NCBI GenBank assembly: GCA_017936605.1
Contig: JAGBFH010000008.1
Location: forward strand, 1 to 64,000
Source of the DNA: Tidjanibacter sp.
Lineage (GTDB): Bacteria > Bacteroidota > Bacteroidia > Bacteroidales > Rikenellaceae
DNA: 64,000 nucleotides
Direction: 5' to 3'
Part shown: piece after piece, positions 35,698 through 44,918 of the stretch
Layout of the letters: the number at the start of each line of letters is the position of its first letter
Position numbering within the stretch: position 1 is the stretch's first letter
The notes under the pieces: model-generated
Database searches by the model: none
Told to the model about the DNA's origin: nothing
Seen by the model: the letters and a program-made list of their open reading frames with translations, nothing else
Program-made: the position numbers and the translations under genes

Positions 35698-36780
35698 CTA
35701 AATATGCTTTTCGCCCGTCTCGAATTTGACATTCTCAATGAAGCGTTTGATGTGCTGCTCGGCCTTGCGGGGGCAGACCATCAAGACATCATCCGTGTCG
35801 ACCACAATGTAGTCCTTGAGCCCCTCGAGCACCGCAATCTTGTTGGAGGGGAGCTTTATGATACAGTTCTCGGTTTCGAAGGTGAAGGTGCCCATACGGA
35901 GGGTGTTGCCCTGCTCATCCTTGGCGGAGTGCTGATAGATGGAGCCCCAAGTACCCAGGTCGCTCCAGCCGAAGTCGCTGCAACGCACCCACACATTCGA
36001 GGAGCGCTCCATAATACCATAGTCCACCGAAATGCCGCCACACTCGGGATAGACCCTGTCAATCTCGGCCTGCTCGGCAGGGGTGCCGTAGCTATCACGA
36101 ATCGAGTCGAGCAGTTCGTAAGTTTCGTTTTGGTGCTCCTTGAAGGCCTCCAAAATGGTCCTCACACTCCAAGCGAAGATACCCGAGTTCCAGAAGTATT
36201 CGCCACTATCCACGAAGACTTTTGCGAGCTCCAAGTTGGGTTTCTCGGTGAAGGTTTTGACCTTGTTGAACTTGCCGTAGGTTTCGCGCTTGCTGACCTG
36301 AATATAGCCGTAGCCCGTCTCGGGGCGCGTGGGCTCCAGACCGATGGTGAGCAGCGTTTCGGGCTTCTCGTCGATGAAGTCCAAGCACTGCTGGATAACC
36401 TCACAGAAGTGATGCTCATTGATAATCAGGTGGTCCGAAGGGCTCACCACCATTGTAGCCTCGGGGTTGATGCTACGAATGTGCATAGCCGCATAGGCAA
36501 TACAGGGGCCCGTATTCCTACCCACAGGCTCACACAGAACCTGCGAAGAGTTAATCTCGGGAATCTCCTCCAGGACCATATCGAGGTAGGCCGAATTGGT
36601 GGCCACAAGGATATTCTCCACGGGGATGATGTTGGCGAAACGCTCAAAAGTTGCACGCAGCAAACTCTTGCCCGTTCCGAGCACATCGAGAAACTGTTTT
36701 GGCCTTGAGTGGCGGCTGATGGGCCAGAATCGGCTGCCGACTCCGCCCGCCATAATCACACAAAATTGGTTGTTGTTCAT
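35698..36780 (-). CDS. Mannose-1-phosphate guanylyltransferase (GDP-Man pyrophosphorylase)
   Basis: Makes GDP-mannose from mannose-1-phosphate and GTP for surface glycans. 360 residues from the ATG at 36780. The nucleotide-binding motif is AGGVGSRFWPISR (about 10-22), followed by KQFLD; VSPSDHLI (pyrophosphorylase Asp), RPETGYGYI and ENCIIKLPSNK match ManC/GMP proteins. It is the one-domain form without the phosphomannose isomerase half found in many ManC proteins. The upstream extension to 36849 is rejected because it crosses the -7 element. Cotranscribed with murF. Confidence 0.92.
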   Translation of the reverse strand: MNNNQFCVIMAGGVGSRFWPISRHSRPKQFLDVLGTGKSLLRATFERFANIIPVENILVATNSAYLDMVLEEIPEINSSQVLCEPVGRNTGPCIAYAAMHIRSINPEATMVVSPSDHLIINEHHFCEVIQQCLDFIDEKPETLLTIGLEPTRPETGYGYIQVSKRETYGKFNKVKTFTEKPNLELAKVFVDSGEYFWNSGIFAWSVRTILEAFKEHQNETYELLDSIRDSYGTPAEQAEIDRVYPECGGISVDYGIMERSSNVWVRCSDFGWSDLGTWGSIYQHSAKDEQGNTLRMGTFTFETENCIIKLPSNKIAVLEGLKDYIVVDTDDVLMVCPRKAEQHIKRFIENVKFETGEKHI

Positions 36781-36846
36781 CACAAATGCAATGTTTTTGG
36801 GGCGAGGTGCGTTATTTTTGCACAACTTCCCACGGTTACTATTGGA

Positions 36847-36873
36847 CAAAAGTACGAAATTTTACTACCTTTG
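36847..36873. promoter_or_regulatory. Overlapping divergent promoters (GDP-Man gene and pssA)
   Basis: Minus strand TACTTTTG (36847-36854) for the guanylyltransferase; plus strand TACCTTTG (36866-36873) for pssA, with ATTG about 21 nt upstream. The two -7 elements are only 11 nt apart, so each promoter's -33 region covers the other's start, and simultaneous firing would be sterically hard. Confidence 0.68.
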
Positions 36874-36927
36874 CCAATTATTATACCACTTTTATTTAGT
36901 AATACTTCAGTTTTAGAACGCGAAAAG

Positions 36928-37653
36928 ATGAAAATAAAGTATTTTACACTGCCAAATATTCTCACCCTCTGCAATCTCCTGTGCGGAACACTGGCCACAC
37001 TCTGCGCCGTTGCACACATCTGGGACCCCTCGAGCGCTCCGCTCACCCTCCCTCTTGTCTTCATCGCAGCCTCCGCCATCTTCGACTTCCTCGACGGATT
37101 TGCAGCACGACTGACGGGTCAATACTCCCCTCTTGGCGTGCAGCTCGACTCGCTGGCCGATATGGTCAGCTTCGGTCTTACTCCCTCGATGGTGCTGGTG
37201 GCAATGTTCAATGATGCAGGCGGTCAGGGCTGGTGGTGGCTCGTGTGTCTGCTTGTGGTGCTCTTCTCGGCCCTCAGGCTCGCACGCTTCAACATCGACG
37301 ATGAGCAGCACGAGAACTTCATAGGTCTGCCCACCCCCGCACTCGCCATCGCTGTGGGCTCTCTCGCGTGGGCCGCGGCCGAGGGTAGTATCGTACTCAA
37401 CCCTAGCCACATACTCGCCATAAGCGTCGTGGGTGCGTGGCTACTCATCTCGCCCATCGGGATGTTCTCGCTCAAGTTCAAGGGTTTCTCGGTGCGCACT
37501 CCTCAGAACCGTCTGCGCTATGGCTTCCTTATGGCGAGCCTTGTGATACTCATCATCGGCGGCGCGGGCGCAGCGTGGTGGATAATTCTCCTCTACATCA
37601 TCCTTTCGCTCATCCAGACGCTCTTTGGGGCGAAGAAAACCAAAACCGAATAA
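36928..37653 (+). CDS. pssA: CDP-diacylglycerol--serine O-phosphatidyltransferase
   Basis: Membrane enzyme that makes phosphatidylserine from CDP-diacylglycerol and serine. 241 residues, about seven membrane helices. The CDP-alcohol transferase motif D-x2-D-G-x2-A-R-x8-G-x3-D-x3-D is complete: D53, D56, G57, A60, R61, G70, D74, D78. Its product feeds psd (23104-23769). The start is the ATG at 36928; an upstream in-frame extension would overlap the promoter. The porin gene begins 9 nt downstream. Confidence 0.94.
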   Translation: MKIKYFTLPNILTLCNLLCGTLATLCAVAHIWDPSSAPLTLPLVFIAASAIFDFLDGFAARLTGQYSPLGVQLDSLADMVSFGLTPSMVLVAMFNDAGGQGWWWLVCLLVVLFSALRLARFNIDDEQHENFIGLPTPALAIAVGSLAWAAAEGSIVLNPSHILAISVVGAWLLISPIGMFSLKFKGFSVRTPQNRLRYGFLMASLVILIIGGAGAAWWIILLYIILSLIQTLFGAKKTKTE

Positions 37654-37662
37654 CGAAATACT

Positions 37663-39783
37663 GTGAAAAGAGAACTCTACATACTCTCCCTGCTTGCCAC
37701 AATACTGCTTTGGGGCCTCGAGGGCGTGCACGCACAAACCATCTCCTCGTCGAACCTAAGACAGCTGAGCCAAGAGATGGCAAATCAGAACAACAACCCC
37801 TATGCCCAAGAGCAGGAGTTGGATGAGAATGGCAACCCCATACAACAGGAGGAACAGGCCGACTCGGTGAGGGTCAAGGAGATAATGCCCCTTGAGTCCT
37901 ACTTCTTCAACGACAGCATCCGCTACCAGAAGCACTTTAAGTGGGTGGCCGACACCTACACCAACCAGGTTCATATGATGCCCGTGGATACGCTGCTGGG
38001 CGAGTTCAACCGCGACTATGTATTCCAGAGGGAGGATGTGGGCGATGCAAATGTGGGCATCCTCGGAGGCGTCTCCACCCCTCTGAACTTCTTTCGCCGC
38101 CCCTCGGGCAACAACTTCGACTTCACAAAGGCCTACTACGCCTACCTCTTCACCATAGAGAACGCGGCCCACTACAACAACAAGCGCCCCTACACCTCGC
38201 TTGCCTATCAGACAGCCGGTCAGAAACGCTATGCCGAGGATAAACTCGAGATTCTCCACGCACAGAACATCACCCCCTCGACGGGCTTCAATGTGCGCTA
38301 CAACAACTACCACTCGCGAGGCATCTACACCTGGCAACGAGGTAAGGTTCAGGACTTTGCCGCCGCCCTCACCCACACCGGCAAGCGCTACTCGCTCCAC
38401 GCGGGTGTCATCACCAACTCCATATCCCAGAGGGAGAACGGCGGTCTGGTGGAGGCTTGGCACGTGGCCGACACCCTCTATGAGTCGGCCCAAGGTATGC
38501 CAATGAAGATGAGCGACGCGCTGAACAAGGCCTCCAACCTCTCGCTCTATGCGGTGCAGAGCTATGGCATACCCTTTACGCCCCTGAGCGACTCGGTCTT
38601 CACGATGGCCGACCGCACAGCCATACACTTCGGCCACGCCATAACATTCAACCGTTGGGGTCGCCGCTACTCCGACACACGCAAGGGTACAACCTACAAC
38701 ATCACCGACCGTCAGGGCCGCATTGTCGAAACCCTCAACTTCTATGACAACTGGTACATAGACCCCAACACTACGAGCGACACACTCTCCGAGTCACTGC
38801 TGGCCAACAGACTCTTTGTGCAGTTTGTGCCCTACAACCGCGATGGTGTGCTCGGCACGGTGGATGGCGGTGTGGGCTGGGACCACCACGAGTACCGCCA
38901 GTTCCATATGGATGACTACCTAAAGGGCGTAAGAGCTGACGAGTATGACACCTTCTACTTCTATGCCGACGCACAAGGTAAGATTGGCAAGTGGTTCGAT
39001 TGGCACGGCAGGGCGAGGGTCAATATGATTGGCTACCGAGCAGGTGACATAGATTTCGATGCCGACGCAGCCCTGAGATTCTTCATCAAGGATGTGCCCG
39101 TGACACTCTCGGGCCAGATGAAGTATAACCTCGAGAGCCCCTCCTACTGGGAGCAACACTACTTCTCCAACCACTTCGCCTGGGAAAACAACTTCCAGAG
39201 GGAGAACATCACAGAACTGAATGTAGTGCTCGATGTGCCGCTCACTGGCACCAAGGTGGGTGTCAATCAGGCCGTCATCAGCAACCCCATATACTACGGC
39301 ACAGACGCAATGCCCACACAAAGCATAGGCATCGAGAGCGTCTCGGCCATCTATCTGGAGCAGAATTTTGCCTTCGGAGGTCTGCATCTGGACCACCGCA
39401 TACTCTTCCAGCACAGTAGCTCGGATGTCTTCCCCGTGCCTCGCCTTGCGGGTCACCTCTCCTACTACTACACCTTCCAGCCCGTCAAGGATGTACTGAC
39501 GCTGAAGGTTGGTGTGGACTGCTGGGCCAACACACCCTACTACGCCCAAGCCTACAACCCTGCGCTTATGACCTTCCACAATCAGAATGAGGTGTTGGTG
39601 GGTAACTACCCCTATGCCAACTTCTTCCTCACGGCCAAGTGGAAGACGATGAGGATTTTTGTCCAGTATCAACACCTGAGCGAGGGACTTTTTGAGAACT
39701 ACAAAGACTCCTTCAGTGTGCCCTTCTACCCCTACAATCGCGCACTTCTGAAGTACGGAGTTTGCTGGTACTTCGATGACTAA
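37663..39783 (+). CDS. Putative Porin_10-family outer-membrane protein
   Basis: 706 residues with signal peptide (ILSLLATILLWGLEGVHAQ, cut after HAQ region). After a low-complexity, Gln/Asn-rich segment (about 45-65) the protein is beta-rich, with RPSGNNFDFTKAYYAYLFTIE and long barrel-like strands, ending YGVCWYFDD. It resembles the Porin_10 (PF14121) family of Bacteroidota, thought to be outer-membrane channels. The start codon is GTG at 37663; no ATG nearby keeps the signal peptide. It is 9 nt from pssA and overlaps the transglycosylase gene by 8 nt. Confidence 0.85.
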   Translation: MKRELYILSLLATILLWGLEGVHAQTISSSNLRQLSQEMANQNNNPYAQEQELDENGNPIQQEEQADSVRVKEIMPLESYFFNDSIRYQKHFKWVADTYTNQVHMMPVDTLLGEFNRDYVFQREDVGDANVGILGGVSTPLNFFRRPSGNNFDFTKAYYAYLFTIENAAHYNNKRPYTSLAYQTAGQKRYAEDKLEILHAQNITPSTGFNVRYNNYHSRGIYTWQRGKVQDFAAALTHTGKRYSLHAGVITNSISQRENGGLVEAWHVADTLYESAQGMPMKMSDALNKASNLSLYAVQSYGIPFTPLSDSVFTMADRTAIHFGHAITFNRWGRRYSDTRKGTTYNITDRQGRIVETLNFYDNWYIDPNTTSDTLSESLLANRLFVQFVPYNRDGVLGTVDGGVGWDHHEYRQFHMDDYLKGVRADEYDTFYFYADAQGKIGKWFDWHGRARVNMIGYRAGDIDFDADAALRFFIKDVPVTLSGQMKYNLESPSYWEQHYFSNHFAWENNFQRENITELNVVLDVPLTGTKVGVNQAVISNPIYYGTDAMPTQSIGIESVSAIYLEQNFAFGGLHLDHRILFQHSSSDVFPVPRLAGHLSYYYTFQPVKDVLTLKVGVDCWANTPYYAQAYNPALMTFHNQNEVLVGNYPYANFFLTAKWKTMRIFVQYQHLSEGLFENYKDSFSVPFYPYNRALLKYGVCWYFDD

Positions 39784-41140
39784 ACGCCTGGCCATACGCA
39801 CCGCTACACTTCTTTTTGTAGCCCTCGTTTGCGGCATTGTCCTCACCGACAGAGCCATAGACGGGCAGCGAGGCAACGCCCACCATTGGCGTATGGCAGT
39901 GGCCGACCAGGTGGCAGGTTGCTGCGTGGCAGGAGGTGAAAGGTATGGCTTTGTGGCCGACCTGGCCGACTCTCTCTCGGCACGCTGTGCCCACACCATA
40001 GACATCTCTCTCGACACCCCCATAGAGAATATGCTCGAGGGTATGAGGACGGGCACACTCGACATTGCCGTCATCCCCGCCTACGCCAAGGAGCAGTTCG
40101 AGGAGTACCACACCGAGAGCCTCTACACCACCAACTACATACTCGTAATGCCCCGCTGGGCCTCGAGCGCACGAGGTATAAACTCCACCGAGGCGTGGAA
40201 GGGTAAGCGTGTACTCTCGGACATATCGTTCCACCACACGGCCACATTCCAGCAGATGAGCACCTCGGGCGTGAGGTGCGACACCACCCTCCTCGACGGC
40301 CTCCAGATGGCACAACGAATGGTGTCCGGAGGGGCCGATGCAATCATCTGTGAGCCAAGCGATGCGGAGCTCATACGCTTCCTCTACCGCGACCTGAGGG
40401 CTGTGGGCACCATAGAGGAGCCCTATGAGGTCATACTGGTCTTTGCCGACGGCCACACACGCCACGAATTTAACCGCGCACTCGAAGAGTTCTCCCTGAC
40501 GGAGGACTACGCCACGATGGTGGACATCTACTTTGGCGAAACCTCCGTGGCGGAGCGTTTCACCCACCTCAACTACCGCCCCACAAGGGTTATTGACGGC
40601 ATCTCCATCTGGGATAAGCAACTCAAGCAAATCTCTGCCCGCGTGGGTGTCGACTGGCGACTGATGTCGGCTATGGCCTACCACGAGTCGCGCTTCCGCA
40701 ACAATCAGGTATCCAACAGAGGAGCCGTAGGACTTATGCAGGTGACCCCCATAGTGATTGAGGACCTGCGCCTGGAGGGCGAGTATGACCTGAGCGACCC
40801 GAGCACCAACATAACGCTGGCGGCCAAACTCTTGCGCCGTAGCAGCAGGGCTCTCGGCTTTGGCGACTTCCCCGCCACAAACGACCAGATGGCCATAATG
40901 GTTGCCAGCTACAACTGCGGCATAGGGCGCACAATGGAGGCCCAAAGGCTCGTGGAGGTGGCAGGTGGCAACCCCCATTCGTGGACAGATGTGTCGGAAA
41001 TGTTCCTCAATATGAACGACGCAAAATGGGTCGCAGCAAACGATTGCAGGGTGCGCCGCTTTAGGGATGCACGAATCACAATCGCCTACACCAACGGCGT
41101 AATGGAGCTCTACGACACCTACTGTACGGCTATCGAGTAG
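39776..41140 (+). CDS. MltF-like membrane-bound lytic transglycosylase
   Basis: 454 residues. One N-terminal hydrophobic segment (about 5-27) likely anchors it in the membrane. Residues about 35-260 resemble an SBP_bac_3 solute-binding module (LADSLSAR, MLEGMRTGTLDIAVIP); residues about 285-420 are an SLT goose-lysozyme domain with the catalytic Glu304 in AYHESRF, then GAVGLMQVTP and ASYNCGIG. This two-part layout is that of E. coli MltF, which trims peptidoglycan at the outer membrane. The start overlaps the porin stop by 8 nt, so translation is probably coupled. Confidence 0.9.
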   Translation: MTKRLAIRTATLLFVALVCGIVLTDRAIDGQRGNAHHWRMAVADQVAGCCVAGGERYGFVADLADSLSARCAHTIDISLDTPIENMLEGMRTGTLDIAVIPAYAKEQFEEYHTESLYTTNYILVMPRWASSARGINSTEAWKGKRVLSDISFHHTATFQQMSTSGVRCDTTLLDGLQMAQRMVSGGADAIICEPSDAELIRFLYRDLRAVGTIEEPYEVILVFADGHTRHEFNRALEEFSLTEDYATMVDIYFGETSVAERFTHLNYRPTRVIDGISIWDKQLKQISARVGVDWRLMSAMAYHESRFRNNQVSNRGAVGLMQVTPIVIEDLRLEGEYDLSDPSTNITLAAKLLRRSSRALGFGDFPATNDQMAIMVASYNCGIGRTMEAQRLVEVAGGNPHSWTDVSEMFLNMNDAKWVAANDCRVRRFRDARITIAYTNGVMELYDTYCTAIE

Positions 41141-41237
41141 CCGCCCCTTAACCACCATTCCCCCGCAAGAGAGCACAAAAAGTGGCAAAAAATTGCTTTT
41201 TGGAGAGGTAGTTGTACTATTTTCTCCAAAAATGCGT

Positions 41238-41245
41238 TACCTTTG
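41238..41245 (+). promoter_or_regulatory. -7 promoter element of lipoprotein-barrel pair
   Basis: TACCTTTG at 41238-41245, about 60 nt upstream of the lipoprotein ATG at 41308. A TTG occurs 23 nt upstream, wider than normal. Confidence 0.6.
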
Positions 41246-41307
41246 CATAATGTGTGCGCACTATGTGCGTGCGCGAGATGTGAAACAAGCAACAGAAAAA
41301 ACCATCT

Positions 41308-42420
41308 ATGGAAAAGATAACAGCAAAAATCGGTTGGCTCCTTATGGTGCTCTGGGCCTTTGTGGGCCTTGTGGGCTGCAAGGATGAGCCCACCGCCACC
41401 GACCTCGAGTTCAGCTACAAAACCTTCGACTGCGATGAGGGTGCCGAGAGCGACTACATCTCCGTCTACCTGATGCACTCGCCCTACAAATACCCCGTAG
41501 TGGTGGATATGGAGGTGGAGATGCTCACCGGCAAGGACCACCTGGGTAACGAGCTCTCGCTCGACGATGTGTTGGAGTTCGTCGTCACCGACCAGACCTA
41601 CACCGTCACCAAGACCGGCGACCGCACAGCCAAAATCGAGAACCTCGAGGTTACCTACTCGGGCTACAACAAGAAGGTCTACTTCAAGAGCCACAACAAC
41701 GACTACCTTCAGGGCGAGACCATCACCATCCTCTTTACGCTCACACGCGTAGATGGCTCCGAGATAGGCTCCATAAAGACCACCACTCTCACCATCGTGG
41801 ATGACGAGAAGGCTCCTCTGGTGAGGGTCGGCTACTACGACACCCACTATGAGGCCCCCGCCGAGGCGACCAACTCTGCCAAGGGCTCGTTCTATATGCG
41901 ACTCCAGAAGGTGGGCAAGTATGAGTATGTGGCCTCCGAGCTCTTCGGCCTCGGCCGTCCCCGTCTGCTGGGCATCTACGACCCCGAGCAGAACACCATC
42001 ACCTTCGATGGTACCGACTACGACCACATCCTCTGGGAGCTCAAAGAGCCCGTAAATGCCTTCCAGAACGACACCATCTGGGCTGCCTCATACGACAAAC
42101 AAGGGGTTATCACCGAGGTGCTCAAGTTCCACGGCGCGGGTGCAGATGGCACCGAGCCCATTGTGATGACCACCGACCAGATTGAGGAGAACAAACGCGG
42201 CGAGCTCCGCTCGATTGACAACGCCTGCGGCTTCGACATCTACTCTTTCAATGCTGCAACCAACCAGGCAGTTGCCAAGGTGGGCACCTATGACGCAATG
42301 AGCAAGAGTGAGTCGATGACCTTCAGCGACACCAACTACCCCACTGAGGTGGGTGCAACAAGGGCGGCCGCAAGCAGCTCCTACCCTACCCCCTTTGGCG
42401 CGTGGGTGATTAACTATTAA
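41308..42420 (+). CDS. Lipoprotein with Calx-beta-like domain
   Basis: 370 residues. Lipobox GLVGC (Cys24). Residues about 30-180 read as two beta-sandwich modules, the second ending TTTLTIVDDE, the hallmark close of Calx-beta-type domains. The C-terminal half (GSFYMRLQKVGKYEYVASEL onward) is beta-rich with no family I recognise. It shares general layout with the lipoprotein of the SusC/D locus (50077-51186): a Calx-beta-like N-terminal domain followed by a unique binding domain. It forms a pair with the barrel gene 18 nt downstream. Confidence 0.75.
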   Translation: MEKITAKIGWLLMVLWAFVGLVGCKDEPTATDLEFSYKTFDCDEGAESDYISVYLMHSPYKYPVVVDMEVEMLTGKDHLGNELSLDDVLEFVVTDQTYTVTKTGDRTAKIENLEVTYSGYNKKVYFKSHNNDYLQGETITILFTLTRVDGSEIGSIKTTTLTIVDDEKAPLVRVGYYDTHYEAPAEATNSAKGSFYMRLQKVGKYEYVASELFGLGRPRLLGIYDPEQNTITFDGTDYDHILWELKEPVNAFQNDTIWAASYDKQGVITEVLKFHGAGADGTEPIVMTTDQIEENKRGELRSIDNACGFDIYSFNAATNQAVAKVGTYDAMSKSESMTFSDTNYPTEVGATRAAASSSYPTPFGAWVINY

Positions 42421-42438
42421 TTTGAACGCAAAACGACT

Positions 42439-43089
42439 ATGAAAAAGATACTTAGCATAGTGGCACTCCTGGTTCTGTCGACCGCGGTGGTTTGGGGCCA
42501 AAGCGGCAAGAGCGCCAAGGAGATTCGTCAGCAGAACTTCATCTTCGGTCCCAAGGTGGGCCTCTCGATGCCCTATCAGCATATTGTCACCAATACTGAG
42601 GCTCTCCACTCGCTCCTGGGCGGTCCCAATGTTGGCCTCCAACTGGGTGGCTATATGAGGGGTATCATCCCCCTGAAAAAGGGCTTTTCGCTCTATGGTC
42701 AGCTCGACGCATCGTGGGATATGGACTTCTACTTCGGTGGTGGCCAGAGCGCCTCGGCGGGCTACTTCACCTTCCCCCTGCTCATTGGCGGTGGCTACAA
42801 GCTCAACAACGAGCTGAACCTGCGCGTGGGTGGTGGCCCCACCTACACGGTGAACATCTACCAGACGGCCAACACCACATTCAAGGGCGAAGACAACGAC
42901 TACCAGAAGGCCGTTGCGGGTATGCTCAGTCGTGACCCCTGGGGCTGGACAGCAGCCATCGGTGTTGACTGGAAGAATTGGACTGCCGATTTGCGCTATA
43001 TGAACCAGTACCGCTCGCAGGAGTTGAGCCGTATCGCCGACGAGTATCGCTACATCTCCATCGGCCTCACACTCGGCTACCGATTCTAA
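42439..43089 (+). CDS. PorT-like outer-membrane beta-barrel protein
   Basis: 216 residues with signal peptide (MKKILSIVALLVLSTAVVWG, cut near WGQ). The mature part has eight or so amphipathic strands with glycine-rich turns (GPKVGLSMPY, FTFPLLIGGGYKLN, LTLGYRF), ending in Phe, as in PorT-family/outer membrane beta-barrel domains. Role unknown; pairing with the lipoprotein suggests a two-part surface complex. A terminator follows at 43126-43158. Confidence 0.82.
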   Translation: MKKILSIVALLVLSTAVVWGQSGKSAKEIRQQNFIFGPKVGLSMPYQHIVTNTEALHSLLGGPNVGLQLGGYMRGIIPLKKGFSLYGQLDASWDMDFYFGGGQSASAGYFTFPLLIGGGYKLNNELNLRVGGGPTYTVNIYQTANTTFKGEDNDYQKAVAGMLSRDPWGWTAAIGVDWKNWTADLRYMNQYRSQELSRIADEYRYISIGLTLGYRF

Positions 43090-43125
43090 AAAAAAGCACA
43101 CCAAAAGAGAAAAATCATACCACGC

Positions 43126-43158
43126 AAGGCTGTATTTACAATACAGCCTTCTTTTTTT
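43126..43158 (+). terminator. Intrinsic terminator
   Basis: Stem AAGGCTGTAT / ATACAGCCTT with a 5-nt loop and a run of seven T on the plus strand (43152-43158), after the barrel gene. Confidence 0.9.
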
Positions 43159-43195
43159 CCACTTCACTCCCACGCAAAAAAACTACCTAAAAAAA

Positions 43196-43226
43196 TTTGG
43201 AGGATAGGATTTTTTCTCTACCTTTG
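43196..43226 (+). promoter_or_regulatory. Promoter of the GntR-ABC operon
   Basis: TTTG (43196-43199), exactly 19 nt, TACCTTTG (43219-43226). A perfect match to the Bacteroidota consensus; predicted start of transcription about 43233, inside the palindrome at 43228-43251. Confidence 0.88.
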
Positions 43227-43227
43227 T

Positions 43228-43251
43228 GGTGTACTAATCTATTAATACACC
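43228..43251 (+). promoter_or_regulatory. Probable GntR/YtrA-type operator
   Basis: GGTGTACTAAT, CT, ATTAATACACC: a palindrome with 10 of 11 matched pairs, overlapping the predicted start of transcription. GTGTA...TACAC half-sites of this kind are used by YtrA-subfamily GntR repressors, and the only GntR gene in the operon (44919-45299) is of that type. Autorepression is inferred. Confidence 0.72.
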
Positions 43252-43260
43252 CATACACTT

Positions 43261-44097
43261 ATGATTAAAGCAAAGAATCTCACATTCAGCTATCGCGGCA
43301 AAGAGCAAATCTTCCGCGACCTGTCGCTCTCCATCGAAAGGGGGCGCATCTGCGGGCTACTCGGCGCCAACGGCATCGGCAAGAGTACGCTTCTGAAGCT
43401 CTCGAGCGGCCTGTTGCGCCCAACCGAGGGTAGTGTAACAACATTTGGCCACAAGGCTCACGAGCGCAAGCAGTCGATGCTCGCCGAGATTGCCTACCTC
43501 CCCGAGGAGTTCTCACTCCCCAACATCAGCGCCAACAAGTGGGTATCGGTCACTGCCCCATTCTACCCCAACTTCGACCACGCCTTCTTCCGCGAGGCCG
43601 TTGGCGAATTCCAGGTGGACACCACCAAAAGGTTTGGCTCACTATCTATGGGTCAGCGCAAGAAGGTGCTCATCTCCTTTGCAATGGCCTGCAACACCCC
43701 TCTGCTACTCCTTGACGAGCCCACCAACGGTCTTGACATCCCCTCCAAGCAGGTATTTCGCCGTCTGGTGGCAAAGTGGGCCACCGAGGAGCGCACAGCC
43801 ATAATCTCCACCCATCAGGTCAAAGATGTGGAGAATCTCTTGGACTACATCATCATTCTCGACAAGGAGGGTGTGGTGGTCGATGCCTCCACCTACGACA
43901 TCTCGAGCCGACTGCGCTTTGCGGTTGAGAGCTCGGCCGAAGGCTCACTCTACTCCCAGCCCGCACTTGGCGGCTACGGAGTAGTGGCACCCAACACCAC
44001 CCACGAGGAGAGCAGCATCGACATCGAACTGCTCTTCGGGGCGGCCACCCTCAAGCCCAGAGAAATAAGAAGCATCCTAAACCCCTCAACTAAATAA
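43261..44097 (+). CDS. ABC transporter ATP-binding protein
   Basis: 278 residues. Walker A GANGIGKST (about 35-43), Q-loop replaced by YLPEEFS, signature LSMGQRKKV, Walker B LLLLDEPTNGLD, switch His STHQ. The C-terminal 60 residues extend past the ABC core (SSRLRFAVESSAEG). It pairs with the permease 10 nt downstream to form an exporter, as in Bacillus YtrBC-type systems controlled by a GntR partner; those respond to cell-wall stress and antibiotics. Substrate here unknown. First gene of a four-gene operon. Confidence 0.9.
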   Translation: MIKAKNLTFSYRGKEQIFRDLSLSIERGRICGLLGANGIGKSTLLKLSSGLLRPTEGSVTTFGHKAHERKQSMLAEIAYLPEEFSLPNISANKWVSVTAPFYPNFDHAFFREAVGEFQVDTTKRFGSLSMGQRKKVLISFAMACNTPLLLLDEPTNGLDIPSKQVFRRLVAKWATEERTAIISTHQVKDVENLLDYIIILDKEGVVVDASTYDISSRLRFAVESSAEGSLYSQPALGGYGVVAPNTTHEESSIDIELLFGAATLKPREIRSILNPSTK

Positions 44098-44107
44098 CCC
44101 CACAACT

Positions 44108-44902
44108 ATGAAAGCAACACAATCATTCTCACTCGGCCGCGTGGCACTCCTGGCTCGCAAGCACTACACAGAGAATCGCCAGAGCTATCTAATCTATGTC
44201 GGCATCTATCTGCTCTTTATGGCCTTCTCGCTGTGGAGGGCACTGGAGCCCGAGCTCCCCTCGATGGCCGCCTTTGAGTCGTCACTACTCTTCGTGTCGC
44301 TCGTAACGCCCATCTTGGCCGCCAAGTATAGTTTCTCCAACTACTATCAGACGGGCAAGCAGATTGATGCCTTCACACTGCCCGCCACTACGGGCGAAAA
44401 GTTCCTCTTCGCCACGCTCAACACACTTCTGCTCTCCGCTCTGTCCATTGGCATAATGGAGGTTGCGGCAAGCCTTGTGGCACCCGAATCTTTCGAGGCT
44501 TGCGAGGTCTCGATCAGTTACTCCTACATTGCCGGCCACTGGTTTGGCGGTCTTACGGAGTTCCTACAACTCTCGGCTATGTTCTTTGCTGTGTCCATCC
44601 TCGCCTGCACTATGGCTCACAAGGGCAATGTAGCCAAGCCTATGTTCGCCATCTGGGGCGTTATCCTTCTGCTCCACTTCCTGCCCATCATACTCTTCCA
44701 CAACGGCTATGGCACAAGCGTGGGCGAGATAAACATCCCCCACTTCTCTTCCACGCTGGAGCACCTCTACACGGTGGGTGATACGCAGATTGAGTTCTTC
44801 ACCGAGCGCTTCTTCTGGCCCGAGGCTTGGCACTCGCTAATCATTCCCGCAATTCTCCTTGTTGCAGCTTGGTTCAGATTCCGCGAGTACGAAACCAAAT
44901 AA
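44108..44902 (+). CDS. ABC transporter permease
   Basis: 264 residues, six predicted membrane helices (about 27-45, 57-75, 98-120, 145-170, 178-200, 235-255) with no soluble domain. Composition and place make it the membrane part for the preceding ATPase. ABC-2-like. The GntR start lies 16 nt downstream. Confidence 0.82.
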   Translation: MKATQSFSLGRVALLARKHYTENRQSYLIYVGIYLLFMAFSLWRALEPELPSMAAFESSLLFVSLVTPILAAKYSFSNYYQTGKQIDAFTLPATTGEKFLFATLNTLLLSALSIGIMEVAASLVAPESFEACEVSISYSYIAGHWFGGLTEFLQLSAMFFAVSILACTMAHKGNVAKPMFAIWGVILLLHFLPIILFHNGYGTSVGEINIPHFSSTLEHLYTVGDTQIEFFTERFFWPEAWHSLIIPAILLVAAWFRFREYETK

Positions 44903-44918
44903 CCTTGGAGGGCGCACT

